From: Chaetorhynchus papuensis
Lineage: Eukaryota; Chordata; Aves; Passeriformes; Rhipiduridae
Direction of reading: 5' to 3'
NCBI GenBank assembly: GCA_013396525.1
Contig: VWYX01000778.1
Coordinates: 126,109 to 190,108, forward strand
DNA: 64,000 bases
This document shows, piece by piece, positions 12,440-24,254 of the stretch. Positions within the stretch are counted from its first letter, which is position 1. The number at the start of each line of letters is the position of its first letter. The notes under the pieces were generated by a model that saw only the letters and a list, made by a program, of their open reading frames with translations, was not told where the DNA came from and searched no databases. The position numbers and the translations under genes were made by a program.

Positions 12440-12720
12440 TGACCTTCTTTTTCTGGCTTACACACCTGTAGGAACCCTACTTATTTATTATTCTTTACAT
12501 TCTTTGCCAAGTTCAGCTCCAGATACACCTTTGCCTTCAAGACCCAATCCCTCACAACCAGGCAGCATCCCTACAGTCTTCCCAGGGCACCTGCCCCTCT
12601 TCCACTGCTTGTGCAATTCCCTCTGCCCCTTAGCTTAGACAGCAGGTCTTGATTTAGCTATGCTGTTCTTTTGCCTCCCTTTCCTGATTTCTTACCCCTG
12701 GGGACCTAGAGCTCATATGC
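12440..12720 (-). mobile_element. CR1 LINE fragment, ORF2 linker region
   Basis: On the minus strand, about 12536 down to 12485 reads AKVYLELNLAKNVKNNK, a highly characteristic CR1 ORF2 peptide between the endonuclease and reverse transcriptase domains. Just upstream, after a frame change, GQVPWEDCRDAAWL fits the preceding conserved stretch. The following bases (to about 12440) continue towards the next CR1 block with a frameshift. The fragment has neither the catalytic reverse transcriptase motif nor the 3' end, so it is an internal scrap. Confidence 0.75.
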
Positions 12721-15700
12721 TCTATGAAAAGTTCAGCTTATATGAGAGGTCTGTCTTCAGGAAATTAAGTTGTTCAATTCTTGTTTATTAATCTAGAAAA
12801 TGGAATCTTTCATCCACCATGGATTTGATCTAAGGATTTTTTTGTGTTGTGTATTTTGTCCCATTTTTTGTCTCCTACATTTTTTTTCTTAAACAATGAA
12901 GCACACAGCAAAATTACCTCCAGAGGCTATGACAAAATCTAGACAATCTTAAATACAAATTTTCTTGGCTTTCAGCTTTGAATTCTTCTGTATATATTTT
13001 TGGTCCTTATTTTTAATAGGCTCTTTTCAGTGTAAATCTCAACTGATTTTGCTTTCACTTTTGATAAGGTAGATAACCATCAAGAATATTCATTCTTCTC
13101 AATTTGTACATTTGGCAAGCAGGATGAATTGTTTTTAATGACCCACAGTAAATGTGGGTGCAATTTTACCCCATTACAAGTTTCTAAAACTTAAGACGTT
13201 CAGGGCATGATAAGGATCTCAATTCCCTGTGAGTGATGGAGAGACCCCAGTGATGCTCCAGTTCACTCAAATCAAGGTGATTGTTTTATTCTTTTAGTCA
13301 TATTTTCAAACCTGATATGTCCTGAAGATGGCTATACACTCTCACAAGCTTAAAATACATCCATAAAGACACAAAGTTCATTCTCTTTTATGGAGATAAG
13401 AACGTTGACAAACTCTGACATTTGCTGAATAGCACATTTTAATTTTAAGTCACACATTGTTATTCTATAACTGAATTAAATATGAAGTAATATATCTGGC
13501 AAGCTGCCCAGGGTTTCTGAATATTGATAAACATTAGACTTTAGCGAGATTGCTTTTCCTTCCCATAAGCTGATAGCTTTTTTACTGAAATCCTAATTCA
13601 GAGAAAAAGACACCATACTAAAAATCATATAAGCAACTTGGCATTGACAGAGAACAGTAGGACAAACAAAATGGGTACAAGGAAAAAAAGGAATTAAAAA
13701 TAAGAATGGTAGTAGTTTTCAGAGTAATCAGAATATCTTAATGTTTTGTTGTCTTATAATACACATCTGGGGGTTTTTAGCTGGCATTAGTTTTAGAATT
13801 TTGAGGTCAGATCTGTGAAAGGAAGACGGACAACAGAATGTTATCTCCAGCAATAATTGGTAAAATTTACAAACTGTGTGAAGCTAAGAAAGCACAAAAC
13901 TTTTATGTGATAATGTGACATCTTAGTTGCACAAGTAGCAAGTAAATATTTGATAAATATAAATATTTTGGGAGTATAGTCTTGCTGCTAATAAATGCCC
14001 AGTATTGTGTAACTAAAGTTGACTGTCTCATAGATGATGTATTTTTTTCTTAACTTAGGTCAAAGTTTCAGTGATCTGAAGATTTTAAAATTACTAACTG
14101 ATAAGGTGACAATTTCTACTTTATTTCTTATGCAATGTTTCCTAGTAAATGGCTCAGACAATAATCTATTATTCTTACTATCACAGGTTAATGAATTAGC
14201 AAAAAATATCTTGACTCTGAATAGCAGTATCAAAATTATTCAGTAAAGAGAAAATCATAGGAAGTCGTGATAATAATGAATAAAGTTTTTCATGGTCATT
14301 AAAAGATAAAATAAACTAACTTTTATACATATGAGCAGAAGATGTACCGAGATATAAACCTAATAACAAAAACATGTGAAAATAATCTAGATTATCCTAG
14401 ATTTACAAAAATTGTTTCAGGGAGAAAAAAATAGAAAAAAGCTATATGCTTCAGTAAAATTATTTGGTTGAATATACAGACTAAACACAGATGTGATGCA
14501 AATAAAGTGATTAGAATCAACTACCAGGATGCTGTGTGGTAGGTCAGATTCATCTTATCCTTTGCAACAAAATGTAGTCACATGAAGATGACTTCCTGAG
14601 CTAATTGCTGCTCAGGGAAATGAATCATGTTTTTCTTTAAGCGTTCATAAAAAGCCATGAAGATAAAATGTGAGGGCATTTTTCAAAGAGTCAGTCTTCT
14701 GCCCAGCTCAGTCTAGATGTTGAACACTTCTGGAAACCATGTGTGAGTCATAAGGTTTTGATCATCTTTATCCAAGTTTTGATGCATATTTGGCATCCTG
14801 AGATTTGAATGTACTTTGTAATGGTGCCATATACTGTGTGTACTTCACATATAAACCAATATAATGGCTGGGTAAGGGGAACCTAGAAGAGATTTACTAT
14901 TTTTGTGATTAGAATTCAGTATCCTTAAGTTTGACGAGTTACTGTGGGAGACTATGGGACTGGCTTTAACATATTATTTTCAGCACAGTCAAGCTATAAT
15001 TCTCAATTTTGCCAGTTGAGGCTGTGTTTGCAATCTAAACTCCATGTTTTGTAGTTAGATTTCTAAAGGAATCCAAATCAAATTAGGTGTCTCCTGCATA
15101 GATTTCGGTATCTCATTTCCCTTTAATGAAACACTTTTTCTTGCTGTGTTAGGAAGCCTCTTCTAAACCTACATCAGCCTTCTAAAAGACAAAGAAATTT
15201 GCTTAAAGAAAATTTAAGGTAGAGTGGTTTTCCCCAAACATTTTTTTTTAATGTTGTATATACAGTCTGAAGTATTATACCAGCATGTGTGATCTTTGAT
15301 TCTTCCATAATATTGAAGATGTATCTCAGAAACTATAGGACACAGAATTATTTTGCTTTAGATTAAAAAAAACCCAGAAAATAATTCACATACTTTTCAA
15401 CTTCGCAGTTGCTCACATTTTGTCAAGAAATTTTGATTAGCAAATCTACTGTTGTCATGGTCTTGTCAAATGAAGAATATGTGTTCACTACCCAGTGAAA
15501 TTGAGTTTTTTGTGAAAGAGTATACACAGATGTCTGGGTTACAGAGAAGGGGGAGAAGTTTAGTCCTGTGTGGTTTTGTCCCTCCTTTACTGGAAGGTGA
15601 GGGGGAAGGGCAGTGGCTTATTTGGAGTTTAATTTCCTTCTGGTGTTAAAACCAGCTTGTCTGATTGGAGCCCAATGTGGCTCTCAAGAGAGAGGCTGAG

Positions 15701-16231
15701 ATAAAAATATTGATCAAAAAAATTCACAAATCAAAACTTTTTGATTTGTGTATCAGGTACAGAACATTTGCTTCACATCATTGGGCTGATCTAATTACCT
15801 TGTGGCAGAAGGAGAAGTTCTGAAAAGTCATAATATACACAGATAAATTGAAGCCATCTCATGACTTAACTTAGTAAAGGCTGTCACTGGTTTAAACAAA
15901 ATGCCCTATGCATTCATGTGCTTTGTGCATTCTATGACTTGTATATTGTGATAAACTGTGATACTAACTCACTTCTAAGATGCCCGGTTACACATATATA
16001 ATGCAAATTATACACAAGTGCCACATGAAATAATATTGGCAAAGTTTCATGAAAACAGGGTGATAAGCACTTGCAGCAATATACATATAAAATGAGACAA
16101 AATGGGGCAGATCTAGAGGTATAGATAACAAGGGCTCCAGCTTTCATTCTTGAAGGAAAGATTAGTTCATTCAAAAGATGTAAGATTTTAAAAGCAGTGT
16201 TGTGTTTTGTGATGGATTTGCAAACTGTCAT
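12721..16231. other. AT-rich non-coding stretch
   Basis: No gene or recognisable interspersed repeat. It contains a 14-bp palindrome near 14383 and the perfect 12-bp hairpin at 15725-15750. The remaining open frames are short and unrecognised. Confidence 0.5.
15725..15750. repeat. Perfect 12-bp inverted repeat with 2-base loop
   Basis: CACAAATCAAAA at 15725-15736 is followed by CT and then its exact reverse complement at 15739-15750. The arms are AT-rich. It has no terminator context and no neighbouring gene, so its role is unknown. Confidence 0.85.
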
Positions 16232-16907
16232 TTAGGAGGGATGGAGAAAGGTTTTGCTGCCAGGTCATAACATTTCACCACTGCCAGAACTACTTCTTCA
16301 CACTAATCTCTGCTCCACAGGACACAATACTACATGAAGTTCTCCAGCGTGGTTCCTTTCTCTGGGATACAGTTCTGCAGGAATTTCTCCAGAAAGGGAC
16401 CCTTCCAAAAGGAACAGTCCTTCAGGACCAGATTTATCCAGTGTGGGTACCCCATGGGCCTCAATTCCTGACAGAAAACTTGCCCCTGCATAGGCTTTCC
16501 ATGAGCTGCCTTGTGGATGTCTGCTCCAGTATAATTATTCATGGACTACAGGAAAACAGCCTGCTTCACCATGGTCTTCTTCTTGGGCTTGAGGGGAATG
16601 TTTGTTTTTATGCCTAGAACACCTTCTCCCCTCCTTCACTGACTCAAGTTTCTGCCGGGCTGTTTCTCTCAGGTTTTTTCATTTTCTTGCACAGCTACTG
16701 CACAGTGTTTTTTACCCTTTCTTAGATATGTTATCAGAAATGTGACATCAGCATGGCTGACAGGATCAGCTTTGGCCAGTGGTGGCTCTGTTTTGGAGCC
16801 AGCTGGAATGGTCTGTGCCCAACATGTGAGTGTCTTGTAGACTCTTCTCACACAGGACACACCTGCAGCTTCCTGCTACCAAGACTTTGCCATATAAACC
16901 CAGTACA
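16232..16907 (-). mobile_element. Solo LTR, family B, truncated at its 3' side
   Basis: This copy aligns in order with the family B LTR at 22919-24436. It has the run of GCTCCA..TGG..TGCAG tandem motifs (about 16309-16560), the CTTCACTGACTC stretch, the ..CTTAGATATGTTATCAGAA segment (16721-16739), the TTTGGCCAGTGG..TTTTGGAGCCAGCTGG block (about 16772-16807) and the end AAACCCAGTACA (to 16907). In LTR orientation the 5' end is at 16907 and the 3' part is missing at the left. The ATATG at 16726-16730 preserves the empty site into which a family A LTR jumped in the other copy. No retroviral internal region is attached. Confidence 0.8.
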
Positions 16908-17764
16908 GGACTGAAATAAATGTTTTGTAATGATGAATATCAGTAATCTATCTTGAATAAAATCAAGATGCGAAGAATAATAGAGTACTAAGAAGCAAAA
17001 GTGTTTGGAAGTTCCTCTACCTAACTGTATTCTTCACAATCCAGTTCCTCATAAAAGATAAAGAAATCTGAAAAGACTTGCACAGTCTAGCTCAGTTCTG
17101 CTGTCACAGAGCTCCTTTTTACCACTTGCTCAGGCTCGTGCATGTTGTGTTGAAGAAATCCGGGACCAGTGGGAAAGTTTTATTTTGCTTCCCTTGCATA
17201 AAGCTCCCAAGACTCTGTCTTTGTTCAGATGAAACCTAAGGAGTGAAAAGCTTTTATAAATTCCCGTGGGTCAGGTTTTGGTATGAATTTACTAGAGAAA
17301 TACATGATATCAGGAATTATCTTCAGGGCAGAACTGTAGTTTCAAAATATATATATTAAACGAAGGCTGCTAATAAATAGTAGAGCCCAGTTATTCCACA
17401 GTGGCAAATACATAATATAAAGGCATATTCCTTTATCAAATAGTTACTACAATAAAATGTGATACATTTTTAGACATTGTGTGGGTAAATATCAAAACTG
17501 TAATAGAGAAGCTGGACAAAAAAGTAGTTTTGGAAAATGTGGTTAGACTTTGGTCAAGAAGAAGAGATATGTTGCAAAAGATTTCAGATTAAGTGGGGGA
17601 AAAAAGAGGAAAAAAATTAAAAAGAGAGACATTAGTAAAATGACTGGATAAGGGTTTGATGGATATAATTAATAGACAATATGATTCAGTCAAAGATTCA
17701 GTGACCACATGCAGCTAACATTCCAAGAAAGGGAAAAGTTTGCAAGGTCACCTATACCCAGGAA
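16908..17764. other. Non-coding stretch
   Basis: AT-rich sequence without a gene. The last 200 bp may be an extension of the old CR1 copy that follows, but the match is too weak to assign. Confidence 0.4.
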
Positions 17765-18125
17765 GCTGCATTTTGACTGGAATCAGTGCACAGAAGGCTT
17801 ACAAAATAATAAGGATAATGGAGAGTTATCTTGATAGGAGAAATAAAAGCTTTGGCTCATTAAACCTGGAAAATTAAGATCCAATTCTTACATGACTGTT
17901 CAATCTAAATATATTGTGTGAGGGGTAGTGTCTGGAAAAGCAGAAAAGATAAACACTAGGAAGATATGTGAACTATTTCAACTACAATTAGTATGAACTA
18001 ATGGGCAACAACTGGCCATGAATAAACTTTGAATAAAAATTAAATGCCTTATTTACTATCAGAGTAGTTATGGAAGTTTTCTAATGGATGGAGATTTCTT
18101 CGACTATTGTTAAGAAGGTTGCTTA
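17765..18125 (+). mobile_element. Very old CR1-type LINE 3' fragment
   Basis: Several blocks occur in CR1 order. TTTGGCTCATTAAACCTGG lies near 17852. A TGTGTGAGGGGTAGTGTCT segment lies near 17916. AGAAGATATGTGAACTATTTCA-like sequence lies near 17960. A TGAACTAATGGGCAACAACTGGCCATGAATAAACTTTGAATAA-type segment spans about 17993-18035 and is the most diagnostic. GTTTTCTAATGGATGG follows. Spacing matches the C-terminal ORF2 to 3' UTR part of CR1. It is strongly diverged and without an open frame. Confidence 0.65.
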
Positions 18126-18964
18126 GTTTATAAATTGCATTGTATTATATGCTTGCCCATGAAAGAATCACAGCCAGCATCTCAGGAAGACTTCTTCAGT
18201 TCGACATCCCAGCCTCTGGACAGGAGAGCAGTTCACAGTTCCGAAAGCTCACTCACCCTCAGCATACAGTGTAAAGTAGGGACTTCACCCCCTTTCCCAA
18301 AGCATGTATACATCTCCCTGGAGCCAGTAAATAGTGTGCATCACAAGTGCTGTTAATACATTCACAATATTCCTGCCTGAATTAGTTTCCTTTTATCTGA
18401 CTGAGACTCATTTTTTTTTACATCTTTTATAGCTGAACTGTGATGTTACATGGTAGGTAAGCTGCCTTTAACTTGGTGTAGACTAGATTTTCTTCTCCAG
18501 CCCTGTGTAAAACCTAGCATATACTTGTTACAAATTCCAAAAATTCAATGAAGAATTAACAAATTCACTGTCTGTGTAAAATACGAAGTAAAATTAAAAT
18601 CACGTGTTAGTCCACTGTAAGCGACTTGTAAATCCATTGTGGAAAACCCATAAAATTACTGCCAGTACTGGAAAATAATTTTGTGCTTTATGGATCTGGA
18701 GTTGGTTCTCAAATTGTACATACATTCCTAAAAATGGGATGAAATTTCACCACTCGAAAAGCTGGATTCTGCACCTAGGACAGAGAAATTATGTGCCCAG
18801 GGTTCCATCCTATTGTCATGAATGTATGTACAGTTTGTAACAAGCAAAGAAAATGATATTCATAAGCATTGCAAAGGCAAGACAGCATCACAGAAGTGGA
18901 ATAACTCAGGGATACCTGAATGATTAGAATCAGGTTTACTTATCATACACTGATATATTTAACT
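18126..18964. other. Non-coding stretch
   Basis: No recognisable feature. A 73-codon plus-strand frame at 18135-18356 lies in more balanced sequence but resembles no family I know. Confidence 0.4.
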
Positions 18965-19438
18965 TTAATAGTGGAGCAAGTCCAGAGTAGCGCCATGAAG
19001 TTTATAAGTGCACTGAAACCCCTCCCCTGTGGAGACAGGCTAAGAAAGATGGGGTGCTTCAGCCCAGAGAAGAGAAGGTTGTGTGGAACCCTCATAGCAT
19101 CTTCCAGTATCTGAAGGGGATCTATAGGGAAGCCAGAGAGGGACTCTTCATCAGGAACTTTAGTGACAGGACAAGGAATAATGGTACGAACTGAATCAGG
19201 GGAAATGTAGGTATGACATTAGGAAGGAATTCTTTATTGTGAGGGTGATGAGATACTGGAATGTGTTGCTCAGGGAAGTTGCGGGTTCCCCAACCCTGTC
19301 AGTGTTTGAGCCCAGGTTGGATAAGACCTTGAGCAACCTGGTCTAGTGGGAAGTGTCCCTGTTCATGGCAGCGGGGTCGGGACTAGATGACCGTTAAGGT
19401 CCATTCCAACTCCTCAGTATGCTACGATTCATTCTATA
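18965..19438 (+). mobile_element. CR1 LINE 3' end (ORF2 C-terminus plus 3' UTR)
   Basis: The plus-strand frame contains VEQVQSSAMKFISAL and FSPEKRRLCGTL, the conserved end of CR1 ORF2, at about 18974-19090. After frameshifts come AGGAAGGAATTCTTTATTGTGAGGGTGATGAGA-type and TGCTCAGGGAAGTTG stretches. Next are GGTTGGATAAGACCTTGAGC and a CTGGTCTAGTGGGA segment. Finally GGGACTAGATGACC and TTAAGGTCCATTCCAACTC lead to a degenerate CR1 octamer tail (CTACGATTCATTCTATA near 19423). This is a classic 5'-truncated copy of moderate age. It carries no functional domain. Confidence 0.93.
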
Positions 19439-21752
19439 TATATTTGCCATTTTTTTGAAAGTAAATATCAGCTTAGGTTCCATGAGCTAATTTAGATCAA
19501 TCAGGCAACTCTTTAATGTTTCTTTAATCTTCAAGGGATATTTTCTGCTAGCCTAGAAGTAGCAGAATTTCAGGAGACTTTTCTTATGGAGTAAATACTA
19601 ATAGAGAAAGAGAGAAACTACATACTACAAATCCTTGTGCTTTTCAGTATAAAACCCCACAGTCTAGCTTTAGGGGGGAGGAGACTTGGCAAATAGTATT
19701 TCTTCTAGTTCTCAGCAGAAGCGATCATGACCTTGGGGCAGACATTTATTTTCCCTACCTGAGCATCCCTAGCCATTGAATAAGAGATTCGGTTTATCCC
19801 CTTTTCTGCAATCATGAAGACTATATTCCAAATAAAGCACTGCATGAGGGTATACAGTATGAAAAATCATGCATGAGTTTTGTTGCTTGGGGACTTGATT
19901 ATTTAAATATCTGCACAATCTTTTTTTCTTGGTCTTTGTTAAAGTAGTCTAAATGTTTACATTTTCTTTTTCATTTTAAGGAATTTTCAGCAGAACTGAA
20001 AAATGGCAGAAGAGCCATTATAGAAGGCAATGAAAGACACTTCATTGTAGGCAAATAGAAATGTTATCACCACAGTAATGTAATAAAGAAAATAATCCTT
20101 TACTAGTCCTAACAAACAGCTTTTAATATAACCAAACACTTGATTATACATTCACTGAGATTATCCTGTTTGTTCAACAACTAACTTGTAATGGCATGTG
20201 GATTGTAATTAAAGCTGGCAAGCTGTCTGCTGTGCAAACAACAAATGTAGTTGCCACAGGAAGATTTGAAAACGTGGTGTGAAGAATATACCATAAAAAA
20301 TAGGCATTATGATGATTATACTGTGTTGTCATGTTTTGAGCCATCACTCTGATTTGACCAAGTTTTCTTATGAAGGTAAATTTAAAAAACCTCAATAATC
20401 AAAAAATGAAACAATTTTCTCCTTTTAGGGTTTTAAAGAGTAATTCAGTAAAACCTTATTTTCTTTTTCTAAACTTTGGTTATATAATTTTTTTAAAATT
20501 TTTATTATAGCTCGACTTTAATTGGACTCACAAGCTTCTGAATGCAGCTACAAACACTAAAAATTCAAATACAGAAAAAGTAATAAATTTCTTGCTTTAC
20601 AAGAGGAACACTAAAGTTATTTTCATATATATAGATACATTATTTTTTTTTCTTTTTGGTGTCAGAATTGTGCTTTCAAAGAAAATCCTTCAACTGCATC
20701 CACTCGTCATGGCTGAAATAAAAAAGATGCACCGAAAAGTACTGTTTAATGCTCCAGTTGCTAAAGGACATTCAGTCTATGGGATCAGACCAGAGCTACC
20801 ACAAAATTACTGCTATGAAATGCCTGTGTCAGTCTGCAGCCCCACCAAAATTGCCTCAAAACACAAATTGTCTGCAGCCAGCAAGACTTTGTCACTGGTT
20901 AGCCATTCTCGGAATACGTCACTCTGAACAAGAGTGCAATGCTCTGATAGAACTTTTCCCTTTTCCTGCTTGTAGAAGAGCAGAATAGCTGTTTCTTTGT
21001 CAGGATTAATACAATCATTTCAAATTTCTGTGTGAAGTAATTTGAAGCAGTACAAGAATCTACTTTTGTACTTTATAAAAAAAAACCTGAATTATTTCAG
21101 AATTTTTTTCTGAAGATTCAAGAACATTGCTAAAAATGTGATGCTATTGTTATATTTCAATTAATGGGGTCTTAGCATAATGACCCATATATTGAGTTTT
21201 CAATTTATTTCTGTTCAGTTTCAGAATTTTGCTGGCATTTCTAAGACACAGTTAGATTTAAGTGCCATCTCCCCTTCAAACCTTAGTGTTGGAGCCAGAA
21301 CTTCCCTTACTATGAAATACTACTCTTAGCATTGGTGCATATGACTTGCCTTTGAGAAAAAGCAAAACTCTTTTTCTTTTGAAGTGCTGGTACTGCCAAT
21401 TAGCAAATTTTGTCCTTGTTGACCAACAGGTAACTGACTGTAGTTCTTTCCAGTAACAGAAATCATCTTCTTCTCTCTAAGATGATTCATATTCAGGTTG
21501 TCCACTTCCCAAGAACATATCCAAATTATCCATATATTGTAATCAGGAAGTAATTTATAAGTGATACTGGACCACTTTTGTCTGTCAACCTTTTGTGGCT
21601 AGTGTTCTGGGTTTTGAGTTTTTTTTTTGATTTTCTGATGCTATGTATGGGAAAGTTTCAGATATCAGTTTTCAGATTAGTTACTTAACATTGTTTGGGC
21701 CTGTTTGTGAAATATTCATGGTATCCTTAGTGATACTTAAGACGCCACTGTT
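19439..21752. other. AT-rich non-coding stretch
   Basis: No gene or recognised repeat. The 111-codon plus-strand frame at 20592-20927 has no recognisable domain and a hydrophobic start made from T-rich sequence. Around 20160-20300 the sequence is free of simple repeats and could be conserved, but that cannot be judged from one sequence. Confidence 0.45.
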
Positions 21753-22279
21753 TGTTCTTAGGTTTAATGCTCTTGGCTGGGATAGAGGAGTAACTTTTCT
21801 TCATTTAGTTTGCATGGTGTTATGATTTGGATCTGTCAAGAAACAGTGTTGATACTACAGGCATATTTTCATTATTTAATTATTTAGTGATCACAGGGCA
21901 TCAAGGCCTTTCCTGCTTCTCATGTTGCCCCACCGCTGTGCATGCTGGGGGTGCACAAGGATGCCACAGGAAACACATCTGTGACAGATGACACAAACTG
22001 AAGCTGGGGTAAGAAGGACGAAGGGAGGATGTTTGGAGTGACAAGTAACTGTTACACATGATGGAGCCTGGCTTTCCTGCTTGCCCATGAGAAGAGGTGA
22101 ACAAATTCCTTGTTTTATTTTGCTTGCATGCACAGCTTTTATTAATTTCTTAAACTGGCTTTACCTCTGCCCTTGAGTTTTTCCACTTTTACCCTTTGGA
22201 TTCTTTCCTCTATCTCACTTGGGGAAGGGACCAAGTGTCTGTGTGGTGCTGAGCTGCCCATCAGGACTAAACCACATCA
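21753..22279 (+). mobile_element. Solo LTR, family A, near full length
   Basis: This is the plus-orientation counterpart of the copy at 28456-29031. It begins around a TGTTCTTAGGTTT..GGCTGGGATAGAGG start and runs through ATCAAGGCCTTTCCTGCTTCTCA and GGGGGTGCACAAGGATG. It continues with a GATGGAGCCTGGCTTTCCTG stretch (about 22060), TTCCTTGTTTTATTTTGCTTGCATGC (22107) and a GAGTTTTTCCACTTTTACCC segment. It ends CTAAACCACATCA (22279). The central U3 part with the GACGTCA-type element and TATA box is shortened. No target duplication is clear, so the ends are approximate. Confidence 0.8.
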
Positions 22280-22918
22280 GGCAATTGTGTTTCTTAGTGT
22301 TCAGTAAAGAGGTTTGCTGTAGAATACCCAGCATGACTTTCAGTTGGTGTGGGTTTGATTTTTTTTTTTTTTGGTGTTTTAAGGACAGCTATCAAGGGAA
22401 GCACAAAATTGCAACTGCAGAAGCAGATGGTCACATGATGAAAAGTAGTTACTGAAACCTAATATAATACCGAGTACGTTTTAAATGTAAATCCTGATCA
22501 TGTTAAATAGTGGTGCCAGCTGTTTCAGCCTGCAGACTGCACTTATTGGTGTACCCTGGGAATCAGCAGGTGCTGCTTGCTCTGCTAGTATCAAATTATG
22601 AACAGAAAGTTTCAAATGGACATTTCAGCTGTCTATTGCTCTGGGACTAGCAGTATATGAGAAAATGAAATATGAAAAACGCAGGAGATATGTTAATGGA
22701 AAATTTTAGTTTTACTAAATTAAAATAAGAATTTGGAGTTCAATTCCTTTCCCATTCATTTTCTCCCAACCTTTTCTACTACAAATTCTCTGTGCATATT
22801 TTTATATGTAAATATGAACAATTTTTGCAATAATCAAATGTAAATTGCTACATATAGGTTGCAATTTTTTTCTATAAAATCCACAGTCACAAATGCCTCT
22901 GTTTTACAAATGCTGTTA
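22280..22918. other. Non-coding spacer between LTRs
   Basis: No recognisable repeat or gene. It contains a T run near 22360-22372. Confidence 0.5.
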
Positions 22919-23205
22919 TGGTGGGTTGACCCTGTCTGGATGCCAGGTAACTACCTAGCTGCTCTATCACTCCTCTCCACAACTGGCTAAGGGAGAGAAA
23001 ATGTCATGAAAGGTTCATGAGTTGAGATAAGGACAGGGAAAAATCACAAAAAGGTTACTATCAAGGGCAAAACCAGATTATAATTGAATTTATTACCAAT
23101 TGGAATCAGAGCAGACTCAAAACACCTTCTCCCCACCCCTCCCTCCTTCTTGGGCTCTATCTCTTCTCCTCCAGCACTGTAGGGAGACAGAGAATGGGGG
23201 TTATG

Positions 23206-23220
23206 TTATGTTATGTTACC
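23206..23220. repeat. Short TTATG pentamer repeat
   Basis: Three tandem TTATG units lie inside the family B LTR at 23206-23220. Confidence 0.7.
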
Positions 23221-23269
23221 TGTTCATCACAGGTTGTTTCTGCCACTGCCCAGGGAGAAGAGTATTTCC

Positions 23270-23660
23270 TCTGCTCCAACGTGGAGTTCCCTCCATGGGA
23301 GGCAGTTCTCCATTAACTTCTCCAATGTGAGATCTTTCCACAGCAGCATAAACTGCTGCAATATGGGTCACATTTCCACAGGGTGCAGTCCTTCCAAAAC
23401 AGCCTGCTCCAGCATGGTCCCTCAGGGGATCACAAGTCCTACTAAGAAACCTCCTCCAGCATGGGCTCCCCTCTCCACAGGTCTGCAGGTCTCTGCCTGA
23501 AGCCTGCTCCAGTGCAGGCTACCCATGGGGTCACAGCCTTCTTTTGGGCATCCACCTGCTCCATTGTGGGTCTCCTGCATGGCTGCTGGTGGATCTCTGC
23601 ATCCCTGTGGACCTCCATGGGCTGCGGGGGCACAGCTGCCTCACCATGGGCTGCAGGGTA
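23270..23660 (-). repeat. Degenerate tandem array inside family B LTR
   Basis: A motif of the form GCTCCA..TGGG..(CC)ATGGG or CCACAGG..TGCAG recurs at intervals of roughly 40-65 bp, about eight to ten times. Clear starts include 23272 (GCTCCAACGTGG), 23405 (GCTCCAGCATGG), 23454 (CTCCAGCATGGG) and 23549 (GCTCCATTGTGG). The same pattern, more decayed, occurs in the copy at 16309-16560. Units are uneven, so this is an ancient minisatellite that has become part of the LTR. Confidence 0.7.
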
Positions 23661-23802
23661 ATCTCAGGTCCAGCACCTGGAGCACCTCCTTCTCCACTGA
23701 CCTTGGTGTCTGTAGAGCTGCTCATCTCACATATTCTCACCTCTCTCTTCTCTGAGAACAATTACTTCTGCACTATATCTTTTGTTTTTCTCCTTAAATA
23801 TG

Positions 23803-24254
23803 TGTCTTGGTTCCAGCCAGGACAGACTTAAATTTTGTGGTAGCCAGAAGGGGGCATGTCCAGGACCTGGAGTTTATTCTATACAACCTCACATCATTTT
23901 CCAGAGGTGGGGAAAGGTCTCCCTTCTGGGTTATGTAGTGTGGCAGAGGGAGCAGCCAGGCATTGTCAGGGGTTTTTCATGGGGGATAAGCAATAGCGTG
24001 TGAATCATTCACCTTTTTTCTTGTACACTCTATCATTAGCATTGTTGCTTTACTGTTCATTCTCTTATTTCATTATGTTTTCAGCAAATTGTTTTTATCT
24101 CAACCAGTGATTTTTATCTTTTGTGCCTCCAATTTTTCTCTTCAGCCCACTGCAGCAGGAGGGTGAGCAGGAGGCAGAGTGATCGAGTGGCACGTGGTTT
24201 GGAGTCTTTCAGTGGGAACAGAAAAGTGAGGAATATGTTTCCTAAACCATGACA
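23803..24254 (+). mobile_element. Solo LTR, family A-like, nested in a family B LTR
   Basis: It starts TGTCTTGGTTCCAGCCAGGACAG and ends CCTAAACCATGACA, matching the ends of the other family A copies. About 452 bp separate the ends. The region near 24075-24110 carries the TTTTTATCTCAACCAGTGA stretch typical of this family. The flanks are ATATG at 23798-23802 and ATATT at 24255-24259, a 5-bp target duplication with one substitution. Family B copies at 16726-16730 and 33095-33099 keep the single, uninterrupted ATATG, showing the empty site. The 5-bp duplication suits an ERVL-type integrase (family knowledge). Confidence 0.88.

Noticed and set aside
20592..20927. 111-codon plus-strand frame with a hydrophobic start
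   Set aside because: The hydrophobic start comes from a T-rich run rather than a credible signal peptide, and the rest matches nothing known.
23100..24003. Six overlapping frames of 66-95 codons
   Set aside because: All lie within the GC-richer tandem array of the family B LTR or the nested LTR and reflect composition, not coding.
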